A DNA stretch of 64,000 nucleotides from Camarhynchus parvulus. Taxonomy: Eukaryota > Chordata > Aves > Passeriformes > Thraupidae. The stretch lies in the NCBI RefSeq assembly GCF_901933205.1, contig NC_044574.1, forward strand, positions 1,242,501 through 1,306,500, in the 5' to 3' direction. The position numbers and the translations under genes were made by a program. The notes under the pieces are model-generated. The model had not been told where the DNA came from. It was given only the letters and a program-made list of their open reading frames with translations, and made no database searches. This document shows, piece by piece, positions 1 through 12,089 of this stretch (the first letter of the stretch is position 1; each line of letters opens with the position of its first letter).

Positions 1-1471
1 ACAGAGAGGTCCAAGCAGGACTCTTGGATCTGTAGTAATTCCCAGAAATCCAGGTGATTAGGGGAGCACCTAATTTTCCTTCCCTGTGCTCCATGTGTGT
101 ATCCCTTTCCTTGTCCATCCCCAATTCCCTGCGGGTGCTCTCCAACCCCTCACCCCAAGGTCACCCAACTCCCAAAGCAAATCCTTCTTTCCAGTGAAAC
201 CAGTGACAAATCCGCTCCTGTTTTCACTTAAACCACGATTTCCCCCTCCGTGCCTTTCACAAATTCGACAACAAACATCATGTTCCAATTCCCGGTGCCT
301 TTTCTTTTTGGGAACACTATTGTCCAAACCCCACGTCTTCCCAGGGGTCGGAATATTTCTTTCCCTTTCAGTATTCCTTTCCCACGAGGCGTAATTGAAA
401 CCTCCCCAAAGTAAATTATTTGGACTGTGCTTCTCCGTGGCTGCTGCTGCTGGAAGCTCCTTGGGTTTTTCTGTAATCCGTGACAATTCCTTGCTGGATG
501 GTGGAAGGGGCTGCTCCACCAGTGGTGGGATGTGTTATGGACGTGGACAAACTGGGAATTGACGCTGGTTTTCGTAGTTTTGTGTTTTTCATGGAAGTTT
601 CCAGCAGGACTGGGTGTCACCGCTGTTTTTGATCCCACTGGGGCATCTCGTCCTGTCCTCCAGGTGGGACACGAGGGTGGCCTCTCATTGTCACCTTTCC
701 TGAGGAGCTGTGGTGTTCAGTCAGGGAAAGGAGCTTTTTAGAGGAGATTCCTCCCGAGGTTTAGAAGTTCAAGGTGTGACCTCGTACAAATCAAAGCTGG
801 TTTGTGGAAGGTGTCGGGGTCAGAGGTTGTTCATGCCAGGTACAAAAACCCTGGGAAAAGGAACATCAGATTGCGGTTGTGAGCATAAGGAGGGATAATG
901 GAGCTTTTGAGCGCTGTTTTCACCTTGGATCTGAAAATATTTCCTCCTTCTTCCATGGAAAACCAGAGCAGGCACTCAGGGATGTGACCCAGCTCATGGA
1001 CGTGGCCCTCAGCAAGGTTCAGGGCAGGAGTGCTGCTTCCAGCTGGGAAAACACCAAACCTGCCTGAATTCATGCTTTTCCATGCCCTGGGGACTTAAAA
1101 CTCCTCACAAAACTTGGCCATACTCACAAGGCATTGCTGTCACTCCCGTGGGGATCTGAGTGTCCCCAAAATCCCACCGTGAGGAAGACTTTGCCCCACC
1201 TCGACCCAGCTGTGCGTGCTTGCAGAAACAAGGGCTGAGTTCCCTAATTTAGGCTTTTGTTGAAGGAAAGGTTTAGTTCTCTATGGAATGTCTCCCATCA
1301 AGCCTGGCACCATCTCATCTGCTGGGATGGTGCAGGCAGAGGAAAGTCCTCTCCAATCCATCATGGTGGAATCCAGATCCTTCCAATCCCACCAAATCCA
1401 TCTCGGTGCTCCTCCTTGTCCCTGGGAGGAGGAAATCTGGTGGTGAAACAGAGGGGAGTTTTTTTCTGGGG

Positions 1472-1760
1472 TGGAATCAAAGAACCACCCTGGTTAGGAG
1501 GGACCTTGAGGGCTCATCTGGTCCAGCCTGGTCTGGGGAAGGAGTGGATGGAAGGAGCCCTTCCCCATCCATCCCAAAAACCTCCAGCAGTGGGGTCTCC
1601 ACCACATCCAGGGGAAGTTGTCCCAGTGGAAGATGGGTCTCACTCCAAGGAAATTCTTACTTGTGTGGAGGTCAAACCTTTCCTGTGGCACCTTGGAGCC
1701 TTTGCTCCTCACCTTCTCCATGAGGTTCCTTGTGTAGAGAGATCTTCCTCCTCCTCGTCC
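1472..1760 (-). mobile_element. degenerate CR1 fragment
   Basis: Contains AGGAGGGACCTTGAGGGCTC and CATCTGGTCCAGCCTGGTC, the reverse of the CR1 3' region. Diverged. Confidence 0.45.
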
Positions 1761-1899
1761 CGTAGCCACCCCTAAAGGACTGGAAAACCACAATGAGGGG
1801 ATGTCTCTTACGTAACCAAATCCTGTCCCTTTTCCTGGGAAAATTGGTGCATTCCCATGGGAATTCCGTGCAGGTCAGGAGCTTTTGGGGCAAATCCCT

Positions 1900-2072
1900 G
1901 TTGGGGGATGCTGGGCCAGGTCACAGCCCCATCCCTGGAATTGTCCAAGGCCAGGTTGGACACTGGGGCTTGGAGCCACCTGGGACAGTGGGAGGTGTCC
2001 CTGCCCATGGGGTTGGATCTGGGTGGGCTTTGAGGTCCCTTCCCACCCAGCCCATTCCATGATCCCACGACT
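1900..2072 (+). mobile_element. CR1 LINE 3' end
   Basis: CR1 3' signature: CAAGGCCAGGTTGGACACTG, GGGAGGTGTCCCTGCCCATG, AGGTCCCTTCCCACCCA and a final CATTCCATGATCCC. Confidence 0.85.
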
Positions 2073-2924
2073 GTGACACGGATGCGAGCGTGCGAACGCC
2101 GGTGGTGGCTTAGGTCTGGTTCCAGGAGCACTGGCAGGGCTTGCAAACCGTGTTTGGAGTCAGTTTGGATTCACATTCCAGTGCTCCTGGCTTGGCCGGG
2201 AGGATTCCATCCAGATTCCACGCTGTCGTCAGACAGAACAAACTGTCCCTGCTCTCCTTCCCATCTGGAGGGGGATGTGGAGCTCAGCCATGGCCTGGTC
2301 TCCTCCTGCAGGGACCTTCCAGCCATCCTCGCCCCCTGCTCGAGGTGAGGGGCGTGAAAATTTGTCTGCTTGGATAAAAAGGACATTTTTGAAGAGTTTG
2401 AGGTGGTGATGTTGCAAGGGGGGTGGAAAGGAAGTGGTTTTGAGGTAGAACTGGTGGTTGGATTTGATGATGTGAAAGGTCTTTTCCAGTTTAAATGATT
2501 CCATGATTCCATGAAATGGGGGAGAAAGTTCTTCTAGGGGAACCTGGGACAGGCTGGGAACTGGCTCCCAGTTTAATTCTTTCATTCCAGCATTTCCTTC
2601 TCTTGAATTCTACACTTCAATTTGGATACAAGCTCATGTATGCGTATAAAACCAATTTTAGTACTTTTAAATATCTTTTTTCTGGCATTTTTTCAAACCA
2701 TCCTCCACTTTTATAAAGCTGTACCTGCACCTCTCCCTGCTCCTGCTCAAGGTGTTCCTGGAACCCCGGGAAGCTGCAGATCCCCAGCCCTGAGCACATC
2801 TGCAGCTTCCTGATCTTATCCCACTCCCACATCACCGTGGTGAAAGCTCCTCTTAATTTTTCCCTCCCCGTTTTTTTCCCTTTCCCTCCTCTCCTTTTCC
2901 TTCCCCCCCAACCCCCAGTGGATG

Positions 2925-3190
2925 TGCTGTCGAGTTTGATTTATGGCCTTGAAAGGGAGACTCCAGTTTAAAGAATTAATGGTATTTGCATATTTGATTT
3001 GGAAACTCCCCCGGCAGACCCGCGGCAGCCCCGCGCCGCCGGCTCTTTTTTCCCTTTTTCTCCCTTTCCCCTCGGCCCGTTCAGATTTAGCAGCAGAGGT
3101 GAAAAGTTGAAGCAGTAAAACCAATAAAACCACATTTATGTGACAGATAAATCGTCTGGAGGCAGCTCTCCCCAAGCCTTCGGGCTTCCT
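2925..3190. promoter_or_regulatory. candidate conserved noncoding element in EXOC6B intron
   Basis: Unique sequence with a perfect POU octamer ATTTGCAT at 2984-2991, GAATTAATGG just before it, and ACCAATAAAACCAC near 3119. It abuts a CpG-rich segment (3.00-3.06 and 3.19-3.42 kb). It looks like an enhancer or bystander CNE; conservation untested. Confidence 0.35.
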
Positions 3191-3419
3191 CCTGCAGGAC
3201 CTCTCCCCTCCGGAGCGCGACCCGCGGCCGGGCCGGGAGTGCCGGCAGCCGGGGCCAAAGGTGCCTGGCCCCGGCCGGCCGCGGACCTGCCGAGCCAAAA
3301 GAGATGGATGTGGGCAAAGGGTTGGAAAATACACAGCCCATCCGTCACTGTCGGGAGCCACCTGGGGGTGGTCTGGCTCTGCGAGAGCTCCGGGAAGGTC
3401 CGGGCCGAGGTGGGAGCGC

Positions 3420-3860
3420 TGGGAGTCACGGAATCAGTAATGGTTGGAAAAGCGCTCAGAGACCGAGTCCAGCCTTTCCTCAGCACTGCCAAGGCCGCTG
3501 CTGACCCACGTCCCCAAGTGGATCCTTCAAATCCTTCCAGGGACAGGTCTCCATCAGGTTGGACAGCGCATTCCATGAGGAAATTCCCCAATAATCCACC
3601 CTGAGCTCCCCTGAGGCCATTCCCTCTGCTCCTGTCCCTGTTCCCCGGGATAAAATCCCAAATCCCCCCGGCTGTGCCCTCCTGGCAGGAGCTGTGCAGA
3701 GCCACAAGGGCCCCTGAGCCTCCTTTGCTCCAGGCTGAGCCCCTTCCCAGCTCCTCAGGGATTCTCCAGCCCCTTCCCAGCTCCTCAGGGATTCTGCAGC
3801 CCCTTCCCAGCTCTGTTCCCTGCCCTGGCCATGCTCCAGCCCCTCAGGGTCTCTCCTGTT
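3420..3860 (-). mobile_element. CR1 LINE fragment
   Basis: Reverse CR1: ACGGAATCAGTAATGGTTGG at one end, then ACAAGGGCCCCTGAGCCTCC. It contains three 27-bp copies of CCCCTTCCCAGCTCCTCAGG at 3,740-3,810. Confidence 0.7.
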
Positions 3861-4029
3861 GGGAGAGGCCCAAAGCTGCCCCAGGATTTGAGGTTGTGGC
3901 CTCAGCAGTGCCAGCGCAGGGGACAGGCACTGCCCTGGTCCTGCTGGCACAGCCCAGGTGCCCTTGGCCTTCTTGGCCACCTGGGCACACCTGCGCTCGT
4001 GTGGAGCTGCTGTTGATGGCTGTGGGTCA

Positions 4030-4245
4030 CTGGAGTTTCTCTGGCAGTGGGAGCCATTCCCTGGCTCCTGTCCCTGCAGGCCTTGTCCCCAGTCCCTCTC
4101 CAGCTCTCCTGGAGCCCCTGCAGGCCCTGCCAGGGGCTCTGAGCTCTGCCTGGAGCCTTCCCTTCTCCAGGGAGCATTCCCAGCTCTGCCAGCCTGGCTC
4201 CAGAGCAGAGGGGCTCCAGCCCTGCAGCAGCTCCGTGTCCCTCTG
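4030..4245 (-). mobile_element. CR1 LINE fragment
   Basis: Reverse CR1 with CCTTGTCCCCAGTCCCTCTC and CAGCTCTCCTGGAGCCCCTG. The same block recurs at 9.84-9.99 kb and, inverted, at 35.99-36.15 kb. Confidence 0.75.
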
Positions 4246-4399
4246 AGCTCCTGCACTGCTCCCGAGCCTCTGCCAGAACAGCTCCCAACGTTTTAATTCC
4301 ATCTTCTCCAAACCCCTTCCTAACCCTCACTTTTTTTTTTTTTTTAAATTTCCTTTCTTCCTTCATCCCTTTCCTCCTGTCTCTTTATTCCCCCTCCCC

Positions 4400-5200
4400 A
4401 CCAACGGCTACCTGGCCCCTGGATGCTCCGGCTGGGCCGCGCACTTTCCATGGCAAGAAACTCGTTCAGGCTTTGTTGGGGATTTGCCCGAGGCACGTTC
4501 AGCCTCCCGGGGGCCACCAGCAAGAGGTCTTTGGCGCGTTGTGGGGGTTCCCTTTGAGCCTCTACAACCATGCGACTCCTCCCAGCAGCCGCCAAGCCCC
4601 GCGGAAGCGTTTTGGCCCCGGCGCTCGGCCTGAAAAGCGCCTGTGAAATCATATTTAAGGTTGTCTCTCTTGAAGGTGCCCCCTTGGAAAAACCTCCTGC
4701 CAATGATGTTCAGCTCGGGTTTGTAGTTCAGCACAAAGGCCCCGCCGGACAAAGCCGAGCGGGACCCGGGCTGGAAAAGCCCTCTTAGGTCCCGGCTAAT
4801 CCATCCCCCCCGCCAGCCCGGGGGATTGTTCCCGACAGCTTGTTTTCCTTGCCCTGACCTACATAGTCAAAAAGAATCTTGTTGCACATTTTTGTTTTGT
4901 ATCTGGAGGTCTCGGAGGAGCTAAATCCCCTTCTTGGCGGGGCAGGATGCGTTGTTAAACAGCGCCGGGGCCTCCAGGAAAACCATGGCGACGCGGGGAC
5001 AATGAGGCCTCTATGGGCCGCGCTTGGCCGCGGGACGGGCCCGGCCTCTCCCGGCCCCGGTGGTGGGCACCGGGACGCGCCGAGCGGGCGATGAAGACGT
5101 CCACGCGCTTGGCAGGCTGTCCCCAAATAGAGTGGTCACAGCGGCGCTCCAAGACGGGATCTTGGGGAGGGGAGCGGCAGGAGCTCTTAATTAACCTGCT
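4400..5200. promoter_or_regulatory. unique CpG-rich segment, possible regulatory element
   Basis: About 800 bp without recognised repeats, with scattered CpGs and AT-rich islands such as AAATCATATTTAAGG near 4645 and AGTCAAAAAGAATCTTG near 4867. It stands between a CR1 fragment and a tandem repeat. No exon with plausible splice sites was seen. Confidence 0.3.
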
Positions 5201-5257
5201 GTGGATGGGGCAGAGGTGGAGGCGGCATCCCGGGAATGCTGGGCCGTGCCGCTGCGG

Positions 5258-5930
5258 GTGGGTGGAGGAGGAGAGTCCTCGTGGAGGTGAGGAGATCCAC
5301 GTGTGGGGAGGGCAGGGGAGGGCCCGGTTTTTAAGGAAAACAAGGGTGGGAATGGTGTGGGAAGAGGGCGTTGGACTGTGCCTTCATGGGTGGGTGGGGA
5401 AGCCAAGTCTTCATTGAAGTGAGGAGATCCTCATGTGAGGAGGGCAGGGGAGGGCCCGGTTTCTTAAGGAAAATAAGGATAGGAACAGTGTGAGAAAAGG
5501 GCATTTAGGGAACTTGGACTGTGCCTTCATGGGTGGGTGGAGAAGCCAAGTCCTCATCGAGGTGAAGAGATCCTCATGTGAGGAGGCCATGGCAGCTCCT
5601 GTTTTTTTAAGGAAAATAAGGATAGGATTGGTGTGGGAAGAGGGCATTTAGGGAATTTGGGCATTTAGGGAACATCTCTGACCTGTGGGTCAGGGATGGA
5701 TGTGGAAATGCTGAGGGATGGTTGGATTTGGTGACTTTGGAGGGCTCTTCCAGCCCGAATAATTGTGTGATGCACAGTGAATTTTTGCCCTCATGGGTGG
5801 GTGGAGAAGCCAAGTCCTCATCGAGGTGAGGAGATCCTCATGTGAGGAGGCCATGGCAGCTCCTGGTTTTTTAAGGAAAACAAGGATGGGAACAGGGTGG
5901 GAAGAGGGCATTTGGGCAACCTGGGCTGTC
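5258..5930. repeat. tandem repeat, ~135-145-bp units with an inserted CR1 piece
   Basis: The motif AGTCCTCGTGGAGGTGAGGA recurs at about 5272, 5406, 5548 and 5812. The last gap is longer because it holds a CR1 3' end at 5.68-5.79 kb. Each unit has GGTTTTTTAAGGAAAA and GTGCCTTCATGGGTGGGTGG variants. Confidence 0.85.
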
Positions 5931-6399
5931 ATTTGCCCGTCCCTCACCTGGCTGGGAGGAGCGGGGTCATTTGTGGACACGAAGGGCTGCAGGTGGGAAT
6001 TTTGGAGCAGGGACCGTCACGGATGGCCGAGTTAATCCCTTTTCCTTGCCCCGCTGCCAAGGCCTGGTGGTTTCTCTTACCAACGTCTGGAAAGCACCTG
6101 GGACTCCCAGCTCTGGCAGCTGCACTCACCCAGAATAACCCCCCGAGCTCCTCGGGGCTTTGGAGACACCTCCAGAGCACTTGGAGGGTGTTGGGATGGA
6201 CCGAGGGTGGTGAGAAATCCGTGGGGAATGGTTAGAATGACACTGGGGGTTGTTTGGGGGACAGAAGAAGTTTGTGGTGACTTTGACCCCAAAAGTTTCC
6301 TCCTGCTGTGGCTGAGAGCATCAGGGCACTGGGGTTGTCACCCATGTCCTCGTAGTGCCTCAGACCTCAAATCCTCCTCACATCCCCAAAATTAGGGAT

Positions 6400-6570
6400 C
6401 ACAGAGCAGGAATGCTCAATGGCTAAATTAATACAGCCCTGCATTAATCAATGTTAAGTATTCCTAAATTAACAATGAAGTACAATCAATTAATGATGAA
6501 ACCTTAACAGAGTAATATTAAACCAATTAGTAAAACCTGCATTAATTTTTTTATGGATAACTCCACCTGC
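6400..6570. other. AT-rich unique segment before EXOC6B exon
   Basis: Repeated TTAAT/ATTAAT motifs over about 150 bp just upstream of the penultimate exon. No gene. It could hold homeodomain-type sites or be simple AT-rich drift. Confidence 0.35.
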
Positions 6571-6641
6571 CCAGGACCTCTGCCATCTACCTGCTCCCTT
6601 TTCCAGCTTTTTCAAACCCCGTTTGTTTTTTCCCTTTCCAG

Positions 6642-6754
6642 CTCCTGGATCTGTTCATCCAGTGGGATTGGTCGACATATTTGGCCGACTACGGACAGCC
6701 CACGTGCAAGTACCTTCGTGTGAACCCCAACACAGCCCTCACCCTGCTGGAAAA
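6642..6754 (+). CDS. EXOC6B: EXOC6B penultimate coding exon
   Basis: EXOC6B is a Sec15-family subunit of the exocyst, the eight-protein complex that tethers secretory vesicles to the plasma membrane; Sec15 links the complex to Rab GTPases. This 113-nt exon encodes 37 residues plus two bases of a lysine codon. It starts LLDLFIQWDWSTYLADYGQP and ends with TALTLLE. It matches the C-terminal Sec15 domain as I remember it from vertebrate EXOC6B. Acceptor CAG is at 6639-6641 after a T/C tract; donor GTGAGTG starts at 6755. The exon ends in phase 2 (AA), completed by the G that opens the last exon at 14861. EXOC6, the paralogue, is the alternative, but the C-terminal sequence and the CYP26B1 neighbour favour EXOC6B. 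Confidence 0.93.
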
Positions 6755-7149
6755 GTGAGTGTGGCCCCCGAATCCCAGGAGAATTTCCACCCCCATCGTG
6801 CTTCAGCAGCTCTTTCCATCCCTGTGAGCAAAGATCTCGGCCCCGGGTGGACAGAGGGAGCTCAGATGGAAAAATCCCATTTTATCCCATTGACCCGAAT
6901 CCCACGTTATCCAAATCCAATGGCTTGGCTGTGGGTCCTTCTTTTCATTGGCTCTTAAGCAGAGTTTTCCTTGTCCTACCAGAAAATTTGGCTGTAAAGA
7001 TGAACCTCCAGCTCCAAAATCCTTTAAAATGTGCTGGCCTGCAGGCAGGAGTGGCTATCCCGAATTTTTCAGTGTTTGGGCAATGCCATGAACAACTTTT
7101 GATCGTGAAGTGGTCGGGCAGTTGGACCACGTTGTTGTAGGTTCCCTTC

Positions 7150-8165
7150 CACCTGAGGATATTCTATTTTATTCCATTCTATCTCTGTATTTCTGTATTT
7201 GTATTTCTTTTTATTTCTATTTTCATTTCTATTTCTATATTTTTAATTTTATTTATTTCTGTTTATATTTATTTATATTTAATTCTATATTTATTTCTAT
7301 TTAATTATATATTTATTTCTATTTCTGTATTTTTATTTCTATTTATTTCTATAGTTCTATATTTCTATTTCTATGTATTTCTTTTAAAATTTATTTCTAT
7401 TTCTATATTTTTTCTACATTTCTGTAGTTCTGTTTATTTCTATATTTATTTTGATTTTTGTATTTTTTTTCTGTTTCTATATTTTTATTTCTATTTATTT
7501 CTATTGTTCTATTTATTTCTGTTTTCATTTCTATTTCTGTATTTTTATTTCTACATGACTGTATTTCTTTATTTTTATATTTCTATATTTTTATATTTCT
7601 ATTTCTATACTTTTATTTCTTTTTAATCCTACAGTTCTATTTATTCTGTTTTCATTTCTATTTCTGTATTTTATTTCTGTTTTATTTCTACTTCTGTATT
7701 TTATTTCTATTTTATTTCTATTTCTATGTTTTATTTTCTATTTCTGCTTCTGTATTTTTATCTCTATTTCTATATTGCTACATTTCCATATTTCTATATT
7801 TCTTTATTTCAATATTTCCATATTTCTATATTTCTTTATTTCTATATTTCTTTATTTCTTTATTTCTATATTTCTATATTTCTATATTCCTATATTTCTC
7901 TATTTCTATATTTCTATATTTTTTATTTCTATTTCTGTATTTCTATATTTCTATACTTTTATTTTTTTATTTCTACAGTTCTATTTATGCCTATTTTTAT
8001 TTCCATATTTTATTTCCTATTCATTTCTGTTTCTGTATTTTTATCTAAATTTCTATATTTCCATACTTCCATATTTTTATATTTTTATATTTCAATTTCT
8101 TTCTATTTCTCTCTTTCTATTTCTATTTATTTTTTTTTCTATTTCTACACAGCCCTATCATTTTT
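7150..8165. repeat. 1-kb TTTCTAT/TATTT low-complexity run
   Basis: Almost only T, A and C built from TTTCTATATTTCTAT variants. It gives long false open frames rich in Phe, Tyr, Ile and Leu. It lies within the last EXOC6B intron. Confidence 0.95.
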
Positions 8166-8684
8166 ATTTCCATTCCTTTCTATTCTCATTTTTTCCCGTT
8201 TCTCCCACCTCCCTCCGGCGGGGTTCCCGGAGAGCCCCGATCCCGGTTCCGTGGGGCCGGAGGAGCCTCCGGGGCTCCCTCAATCCATCCTTTGAGGGCC
8301 GTCGTTCTCATGCTCCGCACGGCTCCATCCCAAACCCTGGAGCGCTGCCGGGAACAGCGCCCGGGGCTCCGGGCTGGCTCCTGGGGGGCTCTGCCAGTCC
8401 CGGGAACGCTGCGGGATTTGCCTCAGGAAAAGCGGGATTTGCTTTGCCTGTCACCCCTGCCCGTGGTGGGTCTCCCAGATGATCTCCGCTGGTCCAGCTC
8501 CAAGCTGGCTTGGGTAGGATCCACTCTGCTCCTGCTCCCGGCAGACCTCCCAGGTCGTTTTCCAGCTGGTGGGACAGAGAACGAGCCAAAAAGCGGGAAT
8601 TTAGCGTTTTCTGAGCGGCTCCTGGCACGGGCGCTGCAGTGCTGGGTCCTGCACGGAGGAGAGGGCAGGAGGGGATCCTCGTGG

Positions 8685-8930
8685 AGTCATGGAATGGTCT
8701 GGGTGGCAAAGGGACCTTAAAGCCCATCCAGCTCCATGGGCAGGACACCTTCCACTGTCCCAGGCTGCTCCAAGCCCTGTCCAACCCGGCCTTGGACACT
8801 TCCCGGCATCCAGGGGCCTTGAATGTTCTTCTGGAAGTGTGGCCCCAACCCTAAACTCATCACCTCCTCCTCAAGGAGGAGGAGAGACCCCAAATCACCT
8901 CAAACTGCCCCTCATGCTCTGATTCCGTGG
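8685..8930 (-). mobile_element. CR1 LINE 3' fragment
   Basis: Starts with the reverse 3' end ATGGAATGGTCTGGGTGGCA and continues CCTTAAAGCCCATCCAGCTC and CCTTGGACACTTCC. Confidence 0.8.
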
Positions 8931-8949
8931 TTAATCCAACCCCAGCTGC

Positions 8950-9085
8950 ATCCCTGAGAGTGCCCAAGGCCGGGCTGGACGGGGCTGGAGCACCGTGGCA
9001 CAGTGGTGGCATGGGGGTGGCACTGGGTGGGCTTTAAAGATCCCTTCCAACCCAAATTATTCCCTGGATCTCTGATTCTGTGAGC
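8950..9085 (+). mobile_element. CR1 LINE 3' end
   Basis: TGCCCAAGGCCGGGCTGGAC, TTTAAAGATCCCTTCCAACC and a terminal GATTCTGTGAG, the CR1 end motif. It faces the fragment just before it. Confidence 0.75.
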
Positions 9086-9299
9086 GACCTTGGGGTGTTT
9101 GTGAACTTTGGGGTTCCCTCAGTGTCACCACGGTCCAGCTCCTCTCCACCGGAGGAGAAGGACGGATGTCACAGCACCTCAGGACACTCCCAGGGCACCA
9201 GTGAGGGAAACAGGGACTAAACTGGGTTTAAAAGGACTTTTACACCTCATGGCGTTGTGTTTATACTGGTATTTTATGGTTTATCTTGTCCCGGGGTTA

Positions 9300-9400
9300 T
9301 TTGGCGCCGTGGGTCAGGGATGGGTGTGGAAATGCTGGGGATGGTTGGATTTGGTGACCTTGGAGGGCTCTTCCAGCCAGGATAATTCTGTGACACACAG
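9300..9400 (+). mobile_element. CR1-type 3' end
   Basis: GATGGTTGGATTTGGTGACC, TTGGAGGGCTCTTCCAGCC and ATAATTCTGTGAC. The same piece occurs inside the 5.26-5.93 kb repeat at 5.68-5.79 kb. Confidence 0.7.
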
Positions 9401-9635
9401 GGAATTCGTGACCCAATATCTGTGATGGGAAAGTGAGAGGTTTATTCAGAGCTAAAATAAAGGGACACCCAAAATCTGGGAGTTTGGCCATGCAGCATCT
9501 GGGAGAGCCGGGGAATTGAGGCAGGCAGTGAGCTGGGATCGTGGCAGAGACTGGGAAGGCAGGAGAGCAGGAGAGCAGCTCCACACTCAGCGGCGTTAAA
9601 ATGTCACCAAACCCCAGCCTGGCTCATTTCATAAA

Positions 9636-9992
9636 GTCATAAAATCATGGGTTGGGTTGGGTTGGAAGGAACCTTAAGGATCATCCTGTTCCCACCCCAT
9701 CCATGGGCAGGGACACCTCCCAGGTGGGTCCAACCTGGCCTTGGGCACTGCCAGGGATCCAGGGGCAGCCCCAGCAAATCTGGGAATTCCAGCCCAGCCA
9801 GGAATTCCTTGCCAAGATGCCAGCCCAATCTCCCCTTTCCCAGTGGGAGCCATTCCCTGGCTCCTGTCCCTGCAGGCCTTGTCCCCAGTCCCTCTCCAGC
9901 TCTCCTGGAGCCCCTGCAGGCACTCTGAGGATTCCCTGGAATTTTCCCTTCTCCAGGGGAACATTCCCAGCTCTGCTGGAGCAGAGGGGCTC
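9636..9992 (-). mobile_element. CR1 LINE copy, near-match of 35,985-36,335 inverted
   Basis: Reverse 3' end ATCATGGGTTGGGTTGGGTT, then AAATCTGGGAATTCCAGCCC, TTGCCAAGATGCCAGCCCAA and CCAGTCCCTCTCCAGCTCTC. Little diverged from the inverted copy, so one of the younger copies here. Confidence 0.85.
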
Positions 9993-10170
9993 CAGAATCC
10001 TGGAATGGGTTGGGTGGGAAGGAACCTTAAGGATCATCTCATTCCCTCTCCCATCCATGGGCAGGGGCACCTGCCACCATCCCAGGCTGCTCCAAGCCCC
10101 AGTGTCCATCCTGGCCTTGGTCACTGCCAGGGATCCCCTCGGAGGGGTCTCTCTCCATCCCCCAGGAGCT
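9993..10170 (-). mobile_element. CR1 LINE 3' fragment
   Basis: A second reverse 3' end follows directly: ATCCTGGAATGGGTTGGGTG, AACCTTAAGGATCATCTCAT and CCATGGGCAGGGGCACCTG. Confidence 0.8.
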
Positions 10171-10419
10171 CTCCCGAGGCTCCTCGCGCCAGGCACATCC
10201 TCTGCCTCCCATCCCGCCGGGAATCCCGGGGGGAATTCTGAGCAGGGGCCGGCTCAGCCTGTAACCTGTTCTCCTGGTTATCTGTGTCCCTTATCACCGC
10301 GGTGTCTGTGTCTCTCCCAGGATATCCCGGGTGTAAGTATGCGCTCGCTCGGGCTTTCACCCTCACCTGGCAGGGCCCCGATTGTCCGCTCTCAATGGAG
10401 CCCGAAACGCTGGAAATGC

Positions 10420-10580
10420 AAAGTGCCTCTGGAGCGGGGCCCTGCGCAACCCGATCCTCCCAAATGCACTAATTAGAGCTAAAAGAGGAGCTTTTACCCC
10501 GCTGCTTTCTTCCCCTCCCGGATTAATTGAGACAAAGCTCGGCTCTCTCCGAGGTGGTGTTTGTTGACAGGGGTGGGGAC
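10420..10580. promoter_or_regulatory. candidate noncoding element in last EXOC6B intron
   Basis: Unique sequence with GCACTAATTAGAGC near 10,467 (a palindromic TAATTA homeodomain core) and GGATTAATTGAGAC near 10,520, between CR1 copies and the 205-bp array. Confidence 0.35.
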
Positions 10581-10639
10581 AGCGCCGAGCTCGCCTTTCC
10601 CTTCCTTTCACTCCTAATCCTGGGACCGGCTTCCAAACC

Positions 10640-12085
10640 CGCGGTTATCCCGAGGCTCTGCTCGAAGAAATAAAACTGGGGAGCTGCACAGCCCAACCCG
10701 AGTCCTGCAGGATTTTGTGTCCTGTAGGCACCTTAATTAATTAATAATAGTTAATGTGCCAGTGCTTGCACCTTCACATGGTGTCTGGAGATTCCAGCAG
10801 CTCCCTGACTTCACCAGATCCACCTCTGTGAGTTTGTTGTGGGTGCTCCCAGTTATCCCAAGGCTCTTCTCCGGGAAAAAACCCCATGGAGCTGCACAGC
10901 CTGTCCCAAATCCTGCAGGATTTTCTCTCCTGTATCTTAATTAATTAATGCCTCAGTGCTTGCACCTTCACATGGTGGCTGGAGATTCCAGCAGCTCCCA
11001 GATGCTCCCAGACTTTTCCAGATCCACCTCTGTGGGTTTGTTGTGGCCACTCTCAGTTATTCCAAAGCTCTGCTCAGGAAAAAGAACTGTGGATCCGCAT
11101 AGCCTGACAGGAATCCTGCAGGATTTTGTGTCCTGTAGGCAGCTTAATTAATTCATAATATTTAATGTCTCAGAGTTTGCACCTTCACGTTGTGTCTGGA
11201 GATTCCAGCAGCTCCCAGACTTCACCAGATCCACCTCTGTGGGTTGTTAAGGGTGCTCCCGGTCATCCCGAGGCTCTGCTCGGAGAAATAAAACTGGGGA
11301 GCTGCACAGCTCGTCCCAAATCCTGCAGGATTTTGTGTCCTGTAGGCAGCTTAATTATTAATAATATTTAATGTGTCAGTGCTTGCACCTTCACATGGTG
11401 TCTGGAGATTCCAGCAGCTCCCTGACTTCACCAGATCCACCTCTGTGGGTTTGTTATGGGCACTCCCAGTTATCCCAAGGCTCTTCTCAGGGAAAAAACC
11501 CCATGGAGCTGCACAGCTTGTCCCAAATCCTGCAGGATTTTCTGTCCTGTCTCTTAATTAATTAATAATAGTTAGTAGCTCAGTGCTTGCATCTTCACAT
11601 GGTGTCTGGAGGTTCCAGCAGCTCCCTGACTTCACCAGATCCACCTCTGTGGGTTGTTAAGGGTGCTCCCGGTCATCCCGAGGCTCTGCTCGGAGAAATA
11701 AAACTGGGGAGCTGCACAGCTCGTCCCAAATCCTGCAGGATTTTGTGTCCTGTAGGCAGCTTAATTATTAATAATATTTAATGTGTCAGTGCTTGCACCT
11801 TCACATGGTGTCTGGAGATTCCAGCAGCTCCCTGACTTCACCAGATCCACCTCTGTGGGTTTGTTATGGGCACTCCCAGTTATCCCAAGGCTCTTCTCAG
11901 GGAAAAAAAACCCCATGGAGCTGCACAGCCCGTCCCAAATCCTGCAGGATTTTCTCTCCTGTATCTTGATTAATTAATAATAGTTAGTAGCTCAGTGTTT
12001 GCACCTTCACATGGTGTCTGGAAATTCCAGCAGCTCCCAGCAGCTCCCAGACTTTTCCAGATCCACCTCTGTGGGTTTGTTTGGG
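10640..12085. repeat. seven-copy ~205-bp tandem array in last EXOC6B intron
   Basis: The marker TGCACCTTCACATGGTG recurs near 10,767, 10,961, 11,178, 11,384, 11,588, 11,794 and 12,000. Each unit ends in a TTAATTAATTAATAATA segment. Units 11,165-11,575 and 11,575-11,985 are close to identical as ~410-bp dimers, a sign of recent growth. Confidence 0.93.
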
Positions 12086-12089
12086 GATC

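Larger units (their letters stand above)
1..6641 (+). other. EXOC6B: EXOC6B intron (3' part)
   Basis: This stretch precedes the penultimate EXOC6B exon and ends in a clear 3' splice site: a T/C-rich run and CAG at 6639-6641. I found no further EXOC6B exon here in any frame. It holds CR1 fragments, a CpG-rich island near 3.0-3.4 kb, a tandem repeat at 5.26-5.93 kb and an AT-rich unique segment at about 6.40-6.56 kb. Calling it intron is inference from the exon that follows. Confidence 0.8.

Noticed and set aside
7458..8482. Open frames of 189-235 residues rich in Phe, Tyr and Ile that look like membrane proteins
   Set aside because: Products of the TTTCTAT run. All overlap each other in different frames.
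9741..10476. Open frame of up to 274 residues that might be a CR1 reverse-transcriptase remnant
   Set aside because: It runs antisense to the CR1 3' region, shows no RT motif, and is open by chance.
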